From positions 372,001 to 436,000 of the forward strand of contig NZ_RKLO01000002.1 of the NCBI RefSeq assembly GCF_004011825.1: a stretch of DNA of 64,000 nt, given 5' to 3'. Position 1 is the first letter of the stretch. Each line of letters opens with the position of its first letter. The notes beneath the pieces were generated by a model, which was given only the letters and a program-made list of their open reading frames with translations, was not told the DNA's origin and did no database searches. Shown here piece after piece: positions 1 through 11,631 of this stretch. Made by a program: the position numbers and the translations under genes. The stretch is from Rhodococcus xishaensis (lineage in GTDB: Bacteria > Actinomycetota > Actinomycetes > Mycobacteriales > Mycobacteriaceae).

Positions 1-129
1 CGGGAGCGGGTCGAAGCCAGGCTGGTCGAGGCACACGGTGGGATTGACGACGGCGGGATTGACAACGGCGGGAATGACAACACTGCGGAACGGACGGTCG
101 GGGGAAGGGAGAGCGCCTCGTGGCAATGA
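1..129 (+). CDS. C-terminal end of YvcK/CuvA family protein (partial)
   Basis: An open frame runs in from the left edge and stops at TGA 127-129, overlapping the whiA start by 10 bases. The visible 42 residues begin [14 protein letters not shown] and then become Gly/Asp/Asn-rich. The assignment rests on context: in actinobacteria the gene directly before whiA is yvcK (gluconeogenesis factor / UDP-GlcNAc-binding protein), usually after rapZ. The low-complexity end is encoded by three 15-bp repeats. The piece is too short for motif recognition, so the name is an inference from gene order. Confidence 0.55.
   Translation, partial: RERVEARLVEAHGGIDDGGIDNGGNDNTAERTVGGRESASWQ
37..81 (+). repeat. 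Three tandem 15-bp repeats at the end of the yvcK-like gene
   Basis: Three 15-bp units (37-51, 52-66, 67-81) of the form GGYGGGAWTGACRAC are in frame and encode [15 protein letters not shown]. They only lengthen a disordered tail. Confidence 0.7.
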
Positions 130-1103
130 CAGCCGAGGTCAAGGACGAGCTGAGCAGAATCGCGGTGACGCAGGTCAGCTGCCGGAGGGCGGAGGTGTCC
201 TCGCTGCTCCGGTTCGCGGGCGGCCTGCACATCGTGGGCGGTCGTGTGGTCGTCGAGGCCGAAGTGGATCTGGGATCGATCGCGCGCCGGTTGCGCGCCG
301 AGATCCTCGACCTCTACGGCTATCACTCCGACGTGCACGTCCTCAGTGCCAGCGGTCTGCGAAGGGGCTCGCGCTACGTCGTGCGGGTCGCGAAGGACGG
401 TGAGGCGCTGGCCCGCCGGACCGGGCTGCTGGACATGCGCGGGCGACCCGTCCGCGGTCTCCCCGCGCATGTCGTCGGCGGCAGTGTCGGCGACGCCGAG
501 GCGGCCTGGAGGGGCGCGTTCCTAGCTCATGGATCCCTGACCGAACCCGGTCGTTCCTCGGCGCTCGAGATCAGCTGCCCCGGCACCGAGGCGGCACTCG
601 CGCTCGTGGGAGCGGCGCGGCGGCTCGGTATCACCGCCAAGGCCCGCGAGGTCCGCGGCACCGACCGCGTGGTCGTGCGCGACGGTGAAGCGATCGGTGC
701 CCTGCTCACCCGGATGGGCGCGCAGGACACCCGTCTGACGTGGGAGGAGCGCCGGATGCGGCGCGAAGTGCGGGCGACGGCGAACCGGCTCGCGAACTTC
801 GACGATGCCAACCTGCGGCGTTCGGCACGCGCAGCTGTCGCGGCCGCGGCACGGGTGGAGCGTGCTCTCGAGATCCTCGGCGAAGACGTCCCGGACCACC
901 TCGCGGCGGCAGGCACGCTGCGTGTCAAGCATCGGCAGGCGTCGCTCGAGGAACTGGGTCAGCTTGCCGACCCTCCGATGACCAAGGACGCGGTCGCGGG
1001 ACGGATCCGCCGACTGCTGTCGACGGCCGATCGCAAAGCCAAAGAGCTCGGAATCCCCGACACCGAATCGGCGGTCACCCCGGAGTTGCTCGACGAGGCG
1101 TGA
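120..1103 (+). CDS. whiA: Sporulation regulator-like DNA-binding protein WhiA
   Basis: 327 aa, the usual length for actinobacterial WhiA. The start is GTG 120, giving [11 protein letters not shown], the standard N-terminus, with a purine-rich GGGGAAGGGAGAG just upstream. WhiA couples a degenerate LAGLIDADG-like N-terminal domain (here roughly residues 20-200) to a C-terminal helix-turn-helix domain (about 225-315, containing [20 protein letters not shown]). In Streptomyces it controls sporulation septation. In non-sporulating actinobacteria it is conserved beside yvcK, with a probable role in cell division. The gene overlaps the preceding yvcK-like gene by 10 bases, so the two are probably co-transcribed. 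Confidence 0.95.
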   Translation: MAMTAEVKDELSRIAVTQVSCRRAEVSSLLRFAGGLHIVGGRVVVEAEVDLGSIARRLRAEILDLYGYHSDVHVLSASGLRRGSRYVVRVAKDGEALARRTGLLDMRGRPVRGLPAHVVGGSVGDAEAAWRGAFLAHGSLTEPGRSSALEISCPGTEAALALVGAARRLGITAKAREVRGTDRVVVRDGEAIGALLTRMGAQDTRLTWEERRMRREVRATANRLANFDDANLRRSARAAVAAAARVERALEILGEDVPDHLAAAGTLRVKHRQASLEELGQLADPPMTKDAVAGRIRRLLSTADRKAKELGIPDTESAVTPELLDEA

Positions 1104-1121
1104 GCGCTCCGAACGGGACCC

Positions 1122-1997
1122 TCACTCGATCGAGAACAGCCGCGCCGCGTTGTCGTGGCACACCGCCCGCAACCACGCCTCGCCGAGGTCGAATCGGGTA
1201 AGCCCGTTCAGCGCTTCCAGATACGGATACGGAATGTTGGGGAAATCGCTGCCGAACATGATGCGATCCTGCAGGTCTTCGAGTCGTTGCACCTGATCAC
1301 GTGGAAAGGGCGATAGCTCTTCGGAGTAATCGGTGAACACCATGGTCGTATCGAGGTAGACGTTGGGATACTTTGCAGCCAGCTCCAGAAAGTCTCGATA
1401 CTCCGGGAGGCCCATGTGGGCGATGATGAGAGGCAATCCGGGATATCTCCCCAGCAACTCTGAGATCGGCTCAGGGCCGGTGTAGTTGCCGGGCGCAGGA
1501 CCGGAGCCGCAGTGGATGACGACGGGGACGCCGGACTCCTCCAGCAGTCCCCATACCGGGTCGAGGAGCGGGTCGTTGGGCGAATAGTCGCCCACTTGGA
1601 TATGCGACTTGAAGACCCGAGTACCCGACTCGATCGCGTCCGCTACATACGTCGCCGCGGACTCCTCCGGGTAGAACGTCGATGTCCGCAGGCAGTCGGG
1701 TGTGTGTGCCGCGAACTCAGCCGACCATTGGTTCAGCCACGCAGCCATGTCCGGCTTGTGTGGATAAATCATCGAAGTGAAACGTCGAACACCGAACCTC
1801 CGGAGCTGCTCGACGCGGACATCCTCATCGTGCCGGTAGTGAATCGGCCAATGACGGCCGGTCAGCGGCCCGGCCGAGTCGAAGTAGCGCCACACCTTCT
1901 CCATCACGTTCGCGGGCATGAAATGGGTGTGCACGTCAATGATTCCGGGCAGCCCGAGACGGCGCCAGAACTCCTGCACGTGTAGATCTTCGGACAC
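1122..1997 (-). CDS. Amidohydrolase family (TIM-barrel metal-dependent) hydrolase
   Basis: 291 aa. I place the start at GTG 1997 because AAGGAGAA (2001-2008 on the complement) sits just ahead of it. The frame stays open upstream to 2069, but that part looks non-coding. The metal-binding signatures of the amidohydrolase-2 family (PF04909) are present in order: IDVHTHF near the N-terminus, VVIHCGSGPAP and LIIAHMGLPE in the middle, and MFGSDFPN near the C-terminus. Members hydrolyse or decarboxylate small cyclic or carboxylated substrates, and the substrate here cannot be read from sequence. The gene is convergent with whiA (18 bp apart) and has no pathway partner nearby, so it looks like a monocistron. 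Confidence 0.85.
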   Translation of the reverse strand: MSEDLHVQEFWRRLGLPGIIDVHTHFMPANVMEKVWRYFDSAGPLTGRHWPIHYRHDEDVRVEQLRRFGVRRFTSMIYPHKPDMAAWLNQWSAEFAAHTPDCLRTSTFYPEESAATYVADAIESGTRVFKSHIQVGDYSPNDPLLDPVWGLLEESGVPVVIHCGSGPAPGNYTGPEPISELLGRYPGLPLIIAHMGLPEYRDFLELAAKYPNVYLDTTMVFTDYSEELSPFPRDQVQRLEDLQDRIMFGSDFPNIPYPYLEALNGLTRFDLGEAWLRAVCHDNAARLFSIE

Positions 1998-2513
1998 CGC
2001 TTCTCCTTCGACATTTACTGCGCCTCGCCTCTTTCGACGACGGGGCGGCTCAGAACAACGTACGCGCACCCTCGCGTCCGGTATCGGGCGGTTCGACCGG
2101 AGTCGACGCGTGAGGGGTCGAAGCCTGTCGCCGAGTGATGTTCTGGCGCAAGCTCTCGACCCGCTACCCGGACAACAGGACGTGACGCCGCTACCGCCTT
2201 GATCGTGATGGACCCCATTTCACAAGCGTTTTGCAGAAATGCCGAAAACTGGGGTACCCGCGAGGGAAGATGGCAAGAGAAGGCGGGTTACGGGCGCTCT
2301 AGCGGTCGAGTAACTGCGGCGGGCCCCCGACGGTTCCATCTCACTGCGGGACGCGATTCCGGGAGGCCTATGACTTAGCTGCGACACGGGGGCATCACTG
2401 CGCACCCACATATTCATGTAGCCGTTCGGTTTCCAGCGAATATGGTCCACGCACAAGATGTTCGGTGGGCTCAGGTGAGGTCCGTGTTCGCACTACGACA
2501 TGGTGGGAATTCG
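1998..2513. other. Intergenic region between divergent genes
   Basis: 516 bp between the amidohydrolase (minus) and the small secreted protein (plus). It must hold promoters for both. I found no convincing ORF, RNA gene or long inverted repeat in it; short frames here lack coding character. Confidence 0.5.
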
Positions 2514-2960
2514 ATGAAACTCTTCAGAAGTTTGACGTTGTCCGTATTGGTCGCCTGTGCGGTGGTCGTCGGTGCTGCAACGGCGCACGCCGAGCCCACA
2601 CCCCAGGGAGCCGATCCCGCGCCCCAGGGAATCGACTGGTCTCAGCCTTTGCTGACCCCGACCCCCGACGGCAACAGCCAGGCGGCCGAGCAGCTCTTCC
2701 CGGGTAACGACGCCAAACAGGACGCCTTCGACAACATGACCACCGAGATCAACATCGGCTGGAACAACGGGGGCTTGCCCGCCGTACTGATCGGTTCAAA
2801 CGTCGGCATGATTGTCGGGTGCCTGTCGATCTTCCCGAACATCTTCGCGGGCTGCATACTCGGCACCGCCATCGGCACAATTGCGGGTGTTGTCATCGGT
2901 ATCGATGAGGGAAATCCCAATGCCCGGCCGGCAGTTGAGGAGTTCTTCGCCACACCCTGA
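2514..2960 (+). CDS. Small secreted protein of unknown function
   Basis: 148 aa from ATG 2514. The frame is open upstream, but this start gives a classical Sec signal peptide: MKLF, a hydrophobic core LTLSVLVACAVVVGAATAHA, and cleavage after AHA near residue 27. The mature part has a Pro/Gln-rich linker with the near-repeat TPQGADPAPQG, a polar segment (PGNDAKQDAFDNMTTEINIGW), and a Gly/Ala/Ile-rich hydrophobic segment with two Cys (CLSIFPNIFAGC) that could insert in a membrane or pack as a hairpin. I do not recognise the family, though similar short secreted proteins are frequent in Rhodococcus and Nocardia. The gene stands alone and is followed by a strong hairpin. Confidence 0.7.
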   Translation: MKLFRSLTLSVLVACAVVVGAATAHAEPTPQGADPAPQGIDWSQPLLTPTPDGNSQAAEQLFPGNDAKQDAFDNMTTEINIGWNNGGLPAVLIGSNVGMIVGCLSIFPNIFAGCILGTAIGTIAGVVIGIDEGNPNARPAVEEFFATP

Positions 2961-2970
2961 GCGAGAGCGA

Positions 2971-3007
2971 GCTGCTGCCCCGGTCCCACTCGGGCCGGGG
3001 CAGCAGC
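2971..3007 (+). terminator. Strong hairpin terminator after the secreted protein gene
   Basis: Perfect 13-bp stem: GCTGCTGCCCCGG (2971-2983) pairs with CCGGGGCAGCAGC (2995-3007), and CCC/GGG inside the 11-nt loop can pair further. It starts 10 bases after the stop codon. There is no U-tract, which is normal for actinobacterial terminators. Confidence 0.8.
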
Positions 3008-4380
<1,373 letters not shown>

Positions 4381-4394
4381 GGGGAGTGGAACCC

Positions 4395-5660
<1,266 letters not shown>

Positions 5661-5663
5661 GGC

Positions 5664-6449
5664 ATGGCACGGAAGCCATTGATCGCCGGCAACTGGAAGA
5701 TGAACCTCAACCACCTCGAGGCCATCGCTCTGGTGCAGAAGATCGCGTTCTCGCTGCCCGCGAAGTACTTCGGGCAGGTCGATGTGACGGTGATTCCGCC
5801 GTTCACAGACCTGCGCAGTGTGCAGACCCTGGTCGAGGGCGACAAACTGCTCCTCACCTATGGTGCGCAGGACGTCTCGCCCCACGACTCCGGCGCCTAC
5901 ACCGGTGAGGTCAGCGGTTCGATGTTGGCCAAGCTGGGCTGTACGTTCGTGGTGGTCGGCCACTCCGAGCGGCGCACGTTGCACAGCGAGACCGACGAGA
6001 CGGTGCTCGCCAAGACGAAGGCGGCGCTGAAGAACGGGCTCACACCGATAGTGTGCATCGGTGAAGGTCTGGGCATCCGCGAGGCGGGTGAGCACGTCGC
6101 GTACAACATCGCGCAGCTCCGTGGCTCCCTTGCGGGGCTGTCGGCCGACGACATCTCCAACATTGTCGTCGCCTACGAGCCCGTGTGGGCCATCGGCACC
6201 GGCAAGGTGGCCTCTGCAGCCGACGCGCAGGAGGTATGCAAGGCGGTGCGCGAGGAGTTGGCTCGGCTCGCTTCTCCGGAGATTGCTGCCACTGTCCGGG
6301 TGCTGTACGGCGGTTCGGTGAACGCCAAGAACGTCGGGGAGATCGTCGGTCAGGGCGACGTGGACGGTGCCCTTGTGGGCGGCGCATCGCTCAAGGCGGA
6401 CGAGTTCGCGACCCTGTCGGCGATCGCTGCCGGCGGGCCGCTGCCGTGA
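5664..6449 (+). CDS. tpiA: Triosephosphate isomerase
   Basis: 261 aa, full length. It interconverts dihydroxyacetone phosphate and glyceraldehyde 3-phosphate. The TIM barrel shows GNWKMN with the substrate-binding Lys (residues 9-14), the catalytic His in VVGHSERR, the catalytic Glu in [12 protein letters not shown] (which includes flexible loop 6), and YGGSVNAKN for phosphate binding. It starts 3 bp after pgk. The stop codon lies inside the first unit of a 24-bp minisatellite that continues downstream, so changes in repeat number would leave the protein intact. Confidence 0.97.
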   Translation: MARKPLIAGNWKMNLNHLEAIALVQKIAFSLPAKYFGQVDVTVIPPFTDLRSVQTLVEGDKLLLTYGAQDVSPHDSGAYTGEVSGSMLAKLGCTFVVVGHSERRTLHSETDETVLAKTKAALKNGLTPIVCIGEGLGIREAGEHVAYNIAQLRGSLAGLSADDISNIVVAYEPVWAIGTGKVASAADAQEVCKAVREELARLASPEIAATVRVLYGGSVNAKNVGEIVGQGDVDGALVGGASLKADEFATLSAIAAGGPLP

Positions 6450-6559
6450 CAACGGCCAATGTTGCTGCCGTGACAACGGCCAATGTTGCTGCCGTGACAA
6501 CGGCGAATGTTGCTGCCGCAAGAACGGCCGATGTTGCTACCGCGACGGAAGGCAACGTC
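6440..6559 (+). repeat. 24-bp minisatellite, five units, spanning the tpiA stop
   Basis: Five consecutive 24-bp units start at 6440, 6464, 6488, 6512 and 6536. Units 1-2 are identical, unit 3 differs at one base, unit 4 at a few, and unit 5 is degenerate. Each begins GCTGCCGTGACAACGGC. One frame would read repeated VTTANVAA, but it lacks its own start signals, so I treat the repeat as non-coding. Confidence 0.85.
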
Positions 6560-6570
6560 GAGTGAACGAA

Positions 6571-6609
6571 CGCGGGGCACCGTGACCGAGAAGGGCCGGG
6601 TGCCCCGCG
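6571..6609 (+). terminator. Terminator hairpin of the gap-pgk-tpiA operon
   Basis: Perfect 11-bp stem CGCGGGGCACC (6571-6581) / GGTGCCCCGCG (6599-6609) with a 17-nt loop, placed after the minisatellite. Confidence 0.75.
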
Positions 6610-6756
6610 TTCCGCTTTCTGTACCGTCGAGGCCGGCGCTGACCACGGGACGATTTGCCGGAACAGCCCGGCTGATGCAGGTTTCTCGGTGTCAACAGGT
6701 AAGCTGGTCGGGCTAGTGGCCGAATCCGTCGTGCGTGAAGGGCAGCGAATACCGAA

Positions 6757-6990
6757 ATGGCACTGTTCCTGGACATCCTGCTGGTGATCACCAGTCTGCT
6801 GCTGATTCTGCTGATCCTGCTGCACCGCGGCAAGGGAGGCGGTCTGTCCAGCCTCTTCGGTGGCGGCGTCCAGTCCAGTCTGGCGGGGTCCAGCGTCGTC
6901 GAGAAGAATCTGGACCGGGTCACGATCTTCACGGCTGCGATCTGGGTGATCGCCATCCTCGGCATCGGGCTCGAGATCAAGTTCGGCTGA
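6757..6990 (+). CDS. secG: Preprotein translocase subunit SecG
   Basis: 77 aa. SecG is the small accessory membrane subunit of SecYEG. It shows two transmembrane helices (about residues 4-22 and 55-73) around the conserved cytosolic loop RGKGGGLSSLFGGG. The start is ATG 6757 with only a weak upstream AGGG. A TANNNT-type element, TAAGCT (6700-6705), lies about 50 bp upstream and may be its promoter. A position between tpiA and ppc is common in actinobacteria. Confidence 0.95.
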   Translation: MALFLDILLVITSLLLILLILLHRGKGGGLSSLFGGGVQSSLAGSSVVEKNLDRVTIFTAAIWVIAILGIGLEIKFG

Positions 6991-7101
6991 CGAGGGCGGG
7001 CCACGGCGTAGGCGATTAACGCTGCTGGTCCGGCAGCCTCCAGAGCACCCGGCGCACGTCCGTGACGTGCGTCCGACCGCGCGTCGTTCGATAATTGGGT
7101 G

Positions 7102-9897
7102 ATGACCGGGATCCCTGTGTCGTCGTCGCCTGGCGCCCTGTCGTCTGCTGAGATGCGGGCCGCTGCCGAACCTCTCCGGGAGGACATCCGTCTGCTCGGT
7201 GGAATCCTCGGCGAGATCGTCCGCGAACAGTCAGGTGACGACATCTTCGCGCTGGTGGAGCGAGCGCGGGTCGAGTCGTTCCGGGTCCGCAGGTCCGAGA
7301 TCGACCGGGCACAGTTGGCGGAGATGTTCGCGCAGGTCGACACCGTGGATGCGATCCCGGTGATTCGCGCGTTCAGCCACTTCGCGCTGCTCGCCAACGT
7401 CGCCGAGGACATTCACCGTGAGCGTCGTCGGGCGATCCACGTGCGGGCGGGGGAACCGCCGCAGGACAGCAGCCTGGCTGCCACGTACGCGAAGCTCGAC
7501 GCGGCGAGCCTGGACCCTATTGCGGCCACTCGGGCGCTCGCGGGTGCGCTCGTGGCGCCGGTCATCACCGCACACCCGACCGAGACCCGGCGGCGGACCG
7601 TGTTCGAGACGCAGCACCGGATCACGGAGCTGATGCGACAGCGCGAGTGGGTGTCGGGGGACCCGGTCGAGACGGGGGCTGTGGACCTCCAACTGCGCCG
7701 CCAGATCCTCACGCTGTGGCAGACCGCACTGATTCGCCTGCACCGCTTGCGGATCCAGGACGAGATCGAAGTGGGGCTGCGGTACTACGACGCCTCGCTG
7801 TTCGACGTTGTGCCCCAGATCAACGCCGAATTGCGCGATGCGCTGCGGTCGCGCTGGCCGGACACCGACGTGCTGTCGGCACCGATGCTGCAGCCGGGAT
7901 CGTGGATCGGCGGCGACCGGGACGGGAACCCGTTCGTCACTCCCGACGTGGTCAGGCGGGCGGCCCACCGTGCCGCGGAGACCGTACTCGAACACCACCT
8001 CGGCGAACTCGAGACGCTCGAGCGGGAACTGCCGATGTCGGCGCGAGTGGTGTCGGTTACAGACGATCTCAACCGGCTCGCCGACGCGTCCGGGGACCAT
8101 TCGGCGTTCCGAGCGGACGAACCCTACCGTCGCGCGGTTCGCGGATTGCGGCTCCGACTGACCGCGTCGGCCGCCCGGATCCTCGGACATCGGCCGACCC
8201 ACGCTGTCGACGGTGACCTTCCGGGGTACGCCCTGCCGGCAGAGTTGTTGCGGGATCTCGAGATCATCGACGCATCGCTGCGTTCCCACGGCGACGCTAC
8301 CGTCGCAGATGATCGGCTGGCCCGGCTACGAAACTCGGTGGAGGTCTTCGGATTCCATTTGTGCGGATTGGACATGCGGCAGAACTCCGAGGTCCACGAG
8401 ACGGTGGTCGCGGAATTGCTCGCATGGGCTGGAGTACACCCGGACTACCACTCGTTGACGGAGGACGAGCGGGTGCGATTGCTCGCCGACGAGCTCGCCA
8501 CCCGTCGTCCGCTCGCGGGCCCGCACGCCGAGTTCAGCGAGTTGACGACGAAGGAACTGGGTATTCTGCGAGCGGCGGCGGATGCCGTGGAGCGGATCGG
8601 GCCCGAGGCCGTCCCGAACTACATCATCAGTATGTGCGACTCCGTCAGCGACATGCTCGAGGTCGCGATCCTGCTCGCCGAGGTGGGCTTGTTCGACCCG
8701 GACGGCGGAGAAGGCCCCACCTGCGCTGTGGGCATCGTCCCCCTGTTCGAGACCATCGACGACCTGAGACACGGGGCAGAAACTCTTACCGCCACGTTGG
8801 AAGTGCCGATCTACCGAGCGTTGGTCGCAAACCGGGGCGAATGCCAAGAGGTGATGCTCGGGTACTCCGACTCCAACAAGGACGGTGGCTACCTCGCCGC
8901 CAACTGGGCGCTGTACCGAGCGGAACTGGATCTGGTCAGAGCGGCACGCAAGACAGGAATCAGGTTGCGGCTCTTCCACGGTCGCGGCGGCACGGTTGGA
9001 CGCGGTGGTGGCCCGAGCTACGACGCGATTCTCGCGCAGCCGCCGGGTGCGGTGGAAGGGTCGCTGCGGATCACCGAGCAGGGCGAGATCATCGCAGCCA
9101 AGTACGCCGAGCCACGCCCTGCGCGCCGGAACCTCGAGGCCCTGGTCTCCGCGACCCTGGAGTCGACCCTCCTCGACGTCGAGGGCCTCGGCGACGGCGC
9201 CGCGCCTGCCTACGCGATTCTCGACGAGCTCGCTGAAATCGCCCGCGTTGCCTACGCCGACCTCGTGCACGACACGCCAGGGTTCGTCGACTACTTCAAG
9301 GCGTCCACTCCGGTCGCGGAGATAGGTGCCCTGAATATCGGCAGCCGCCCGGCTTCACGCAAACCGACCGAGTCCATCTCGGATTTGCGCGCGATTCCGT
9401 GGGTGCTGTCGTGGAGCCAGGCACGAGTGATGTTGCCCGGCTGGTACGGCACCGGCACCGCGTTCGAGGTGTGGGTCGGCGGCGACGCGGATCGTCTCGC
9501 GACATTGACTGATCTGTACGAGCGGTGGCCGTTCTTCCGGACGGTGCTGTCCAATATGGCGCAGGTGCTGTCGAAGTCCGACATGGGTTTGGCCGCAAGG
9601 TATTCCGAGCTCGTAACCGACGTAGCGTTGCGTGAGGAAGTGTTCGGCAAGATCGCCTCGGAACACGCGCGCACCATCGCGATGTACCGTGCAGTCACCG
9701 GTCACGACAACCTGCTCTGGGACAACCCAGCGCTCGATCGGTCCGTGCACAATCGCTTCCCATACCTCGAGCCGCTCAACCACCTGCAGGTCGAGCTGCT
9801 GCGCCGCTACCGCAGCGGCGAGGATTCCGTCGGTGTTCGTCGGGGAATCCAATTGACGATGAACGGACTGGCCACCGCGTTGCGGAACAGCGGCTAG
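7102..9897 (+). CDS. ppc: Phosphoenolpyruvate carboxylase
   Basis: 931 aa from ATG 7102 (GTG 7099 is directly adjacent and equally possible). It carboxylates phosphoenolpyruvate to oxaloacetate, an anaplerotic reaction. Catalytic and binding motifs: [10 protein letters not shown] (about residue 155), [46 protein letters not shown], and the short C-terminus ending LRNSG. There is no Shine-Dalgarno sequence. GATAAT at 7090-7095 sits 6 bp before the ATG, so the mRNA may be leaderless, starting at the ATG or GTG. It is monocistronic, with a hairpin downstream. Confidence 0.96.
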   Translation: MTGIPVSSSPGALSSAEMRAAAEPLREDIRLLGGILGEIVREQSGDDIFALVERARVESFRVRRSEIDRAQLAEMFAQVDTVDAIPVIRAFSHFALLANVAEDIHRERRRAIHVRAGEPPQDSSLAATYAKLDAASLDPIAATRALAGALVAPVITAHPTETRRRTVFETQHRITELMRQREWVSGDPVETGAVDLQLRRQILTLWQTALIRLHRLRIQDEIEVGLRYYDASLFDVVPQINAELRDALRSRWPDTDVLSAPMLQPGSWIGGDRDGNPFVTPDVVRRAAHRAAETVLEHHLGELETLERELPMSARVVSVTDDLNRLADASGDHSAFRADEPYRRAVRGLRLRLTASAARILGHRPTHAVDGDLPGYALPAELLRDLEIIDASLRSHGDATVADDRLARLRNSVEVFGFHLCGLDMRQNSEVHETVVAELLAWAGVHPDYHSLTEDERVRLLADELATRRPLAGPHAEFSELTTKELGILRAAADAVERIGPEAVPNYIISMCDSVSDMLEVAILLAEVGLFDPDGGEGPTCAVGIVPLFETIDDLRHGAETLTATLEVPIYRALVANRGECQEVMLGYSDSNKDGGYLAANWALYRAELDLVRAARKTGIRLRLFHGRGGTVGRGGGPSYDAILAQPPGAVEGSLRITEQGEIIAAKYAEPRPARRNLEALVSATLESTLLDVEGLGDGAAPAYAILDELAEIARVAYADLVHDTPGFVDYFKASTPVAEIGALNIGSRPASRKPTESISDLRAIPWVLSWSQARVMLPGWYGTGTAFEVWVGGDADRLATLTDLYERWPFFRTVLSNMAQVLSKSDMGLAARYSELVTDVALREEVFGKIASEHARTIAMYRAVTGHDNLLWDNPALDRSVHNRFPYLEPLNHLQVELLRRYRSGEDSVGVRRGIQLTMNGLATALRNSG

Positions 9898-9937
9898 GGA
9901 TCCCCGCAGTCGGCGGGCCCGCGGGCCCCTGGAATCC

Positions 9938-9963
9938 GGAGCCGACGGCAATCGACCGGCTCC
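9938..9963 (+). terminator. Probable terminator after ppc
   Basis: GGAGCCG (9938-9944) pairs with CGGCTCC (9957-9963) across a 12-nt loop and is followed by a short pyrimidine run TTCTC. Confidence 0.55.
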
Positions 9964-10114
9964 TTCTCGCCTGGGTAAACCTACTTCTGGGCTCCGTGTG
10001 ATGACCGTCACTGCCCTTCTGCTACGGTCCGGTAACTCGTTCGGCGGGGGTTCGGGCTGCGCTCCGGTCGGCGGAACGCGAGCCAGAGGTGTGTATCCAG
10101 GGAGGGTCTCGAGA

Positions 10115-11437
10115 ATGCGGCGACAGTTAGGAATCAGCCGGAAGAAACGTCTGGGGGCCATGGTCATGATGGCTTGCGCGGCCGTGACAGTGGGGACTTC
10201 GGTGTTCGTCTCGTCGGCCGGCGCGACATCGGTTGACGATTTCTACATTCCTCCATCGCAATTTGATGCGACGCCGGGAGCGGTGGTTCGAACCGAACCC
10301 ATGGCGATCCTCGCGACCGTTCCCGCTTCGGACGGGGCATGGCCCGTCGCCGCCGAGAAGGTCATGTACACCTCACTGACGCAGAACGGCGACCCCGTCG
10401 CAGTCACCGGCACCTTCATCGACTCCGTCCATCCCTGGCAAGGCGACGGGGACCGGCCGACTGTCGTGATTGCTCCCGGCACCGCCGGGCAAGGGGACCA
10501 GTGCGCGATGTCCGTGGCGTTCTCCACCGGCTTGTATGCCGATCCGGCGCAGTTGTCGTTGTCCGCGAACCAGGAGTTGGTGTCGGCGACGACGTGGAGT
10601 GCTCTCGGCGCTCGCGTCTTCGTGACCGACTACATAGGGCTGGGCACGCCCGGGATACACACGTACGCGAATCGGGTCGAGCAGGCGCACGCAGTGCTCG
10701 ACGCTGCCCGGGCTGCGAACGCGCTAGCCGACTCGGGCCCGTCGGCGCCGGTGGTGTTCTGGGGGTTCTCACAGGGTGGCGGTGCCGTCGCGGCGGCGGC
10801 GGAGATGCAGCCGGCCTATGCGCCGGAACTCGAGCTCTACGGCACATGGGCCGGGGCTCCGACTGCGGATCTCATGTCGGTTCTCCCCGTGATCGACGAC
10901 GGTAATCTCATCGGAGGTGCTGTCGGATACGCGGTGAACGGATTCGCGGAACGTAACCCGGAGATGCGCCAGTATGTAGACGAACTGGTCACGCCTGCGG
11001 GCAAGGAACTTCTCGAGACCCTAAGCGACTCGTGCATCGCCGACGTGATGGTCAAGCACCCTTTCATGCAGTCGGGTGACCTGACCATCGACGGCCGCCC
11101 GTTGCTCGAGCACCTGGACGAGATCCCCGACGCCGTCGAACTGCTCCGACAACAGCGCATCGGCACCGTGGCCCCGTCGAGTCCGGTCCTGATCACCAGC
11201 GCGCTCAATGACGACACCGTGCCCTACGGCCAGGCGCGGCAGCTCGCCGAGGACTGGTGCGCCCAGGGTGCGACCGTCACCTTCCGTACCAACGCTCTGC
11301 CCCCGATACTTTCCGGAGCTGCCCTTCCGAATCATCTGGCTCCGGCGTACATCGACGGTTACGGTCCCGACAGCGCGATCAGTTACCTGCTCGATCGACT
11401 CAACGGGGTGCCACTGTCCGGGTGCAGCCTGGATTGA
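10115..11437 (+). CDS. Secreted LIP-family (secretory) triacylglycerol lipase
   Basis: 440 aa from ATG 10115, chosen because GGGAGGG lies 9 bases upstream and the resulting N-terminus is a signal peptide: MRRQLGISRKKRLG, a hydrophobic stretch, cleavage near SSAGA. The alpha/beta-hydrolase fold of the secretory lipase family (PF03583) is indicated by VVIAPGTAGQG, VFVTDYIGLG, the nucleophile elbow GFSQGGG with its Ser, the acid region SALNDDTVPYGQ, and a late His in LPNHLAPAY. Four Cys remain in the mature chain for possible disulfides. The gene lies about 190 bp upstream of the beta-lactone operon in the same direction. Lipstatin-type beta-lactones inhibit lipases, so this enzyme could be a target, a resistance copy or simply a neighbour. 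Confidence 0.85.
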   Translation: MRRQLGISRKKRLGAMVMMACAAVTVGTSVFVSSAGATSVDDFYIPPSQFDATPGAVVRTEPMAILATVPASDGAWPVAAEKVMYTSLTQNGDPVAVTGTFIDSVHPWQGDGDRPTVVIAPGTAGQGDQCAMSVAFSTGLYADPAQLSLSANQELVSATTWSALGARVFVTDYIGLGTPGIHTYANRVEQAHAVLDAARAANALADSGPSAPVVFWGFSQGGGAVAAAAEMQPAYAPELELYGTWAGAPTADLMSVLPVIDDGNLIGGAVGYAVNGFAERNPEMRQYVDELVTPAGKELLETLSDSCIADVMVKHPFMQSGDLTIDGRPLLEHLDEIPDAVELLRQQRIGTVAPSSPVLITSALNDDTVPYGQARQLAEDWCAQGATVTFRTNALPPILSGAALPNHLAPAYIDGYGPDSAISYLLDRLNGVPLSGCSLD

Positions 11438-11611
11438 CGGCATTGTCGCTTACGTGATCAAGCCTGTAGATTCCTCGTCGCGGGAGTGAGCACAGAAGCG
11501 GATACCCACGTAAGGTTCCGGTCACGCGATCTTCTGCCCACACGCGGATGACGAGATTCCGTGGGGGACTTCACACATTGCGCCGACACGGCTAGAAGCG
11601 GTTGTGATCGG

Positions 11612-11623
11612 CCTCAATTGAGG
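11612..11623 (+). promoter_or_regulatory. Palindrome at the ribosome binding site of the beta-lactone operon
   Basis: CCTCAATTGAGG is a perfect 12-bp palindrome. Its right half overlaps the Shine-Dalgarno GAGGGG that serves the TTG start at 11632. It could be an operator half-site or a small RNA hairpin masking the RBS; chance is also possible. Confidence 0.4.
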
Positions 11624-11631
11624 GGTGAGTA

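Noticed and set aside
2220-2456. 78-aa minus-strand frame in the intergenic region before the secreted protein
   Set aside because: No RBS, no coding bias and no recognisable motif.
6185-6565. Open frame over the tpiA minisatellite reading repeated VTTANVAA
   Set aside because: Out of frame with tpiA, no RBS or start within the repeat, and its upstream part is a tpiA shadow.
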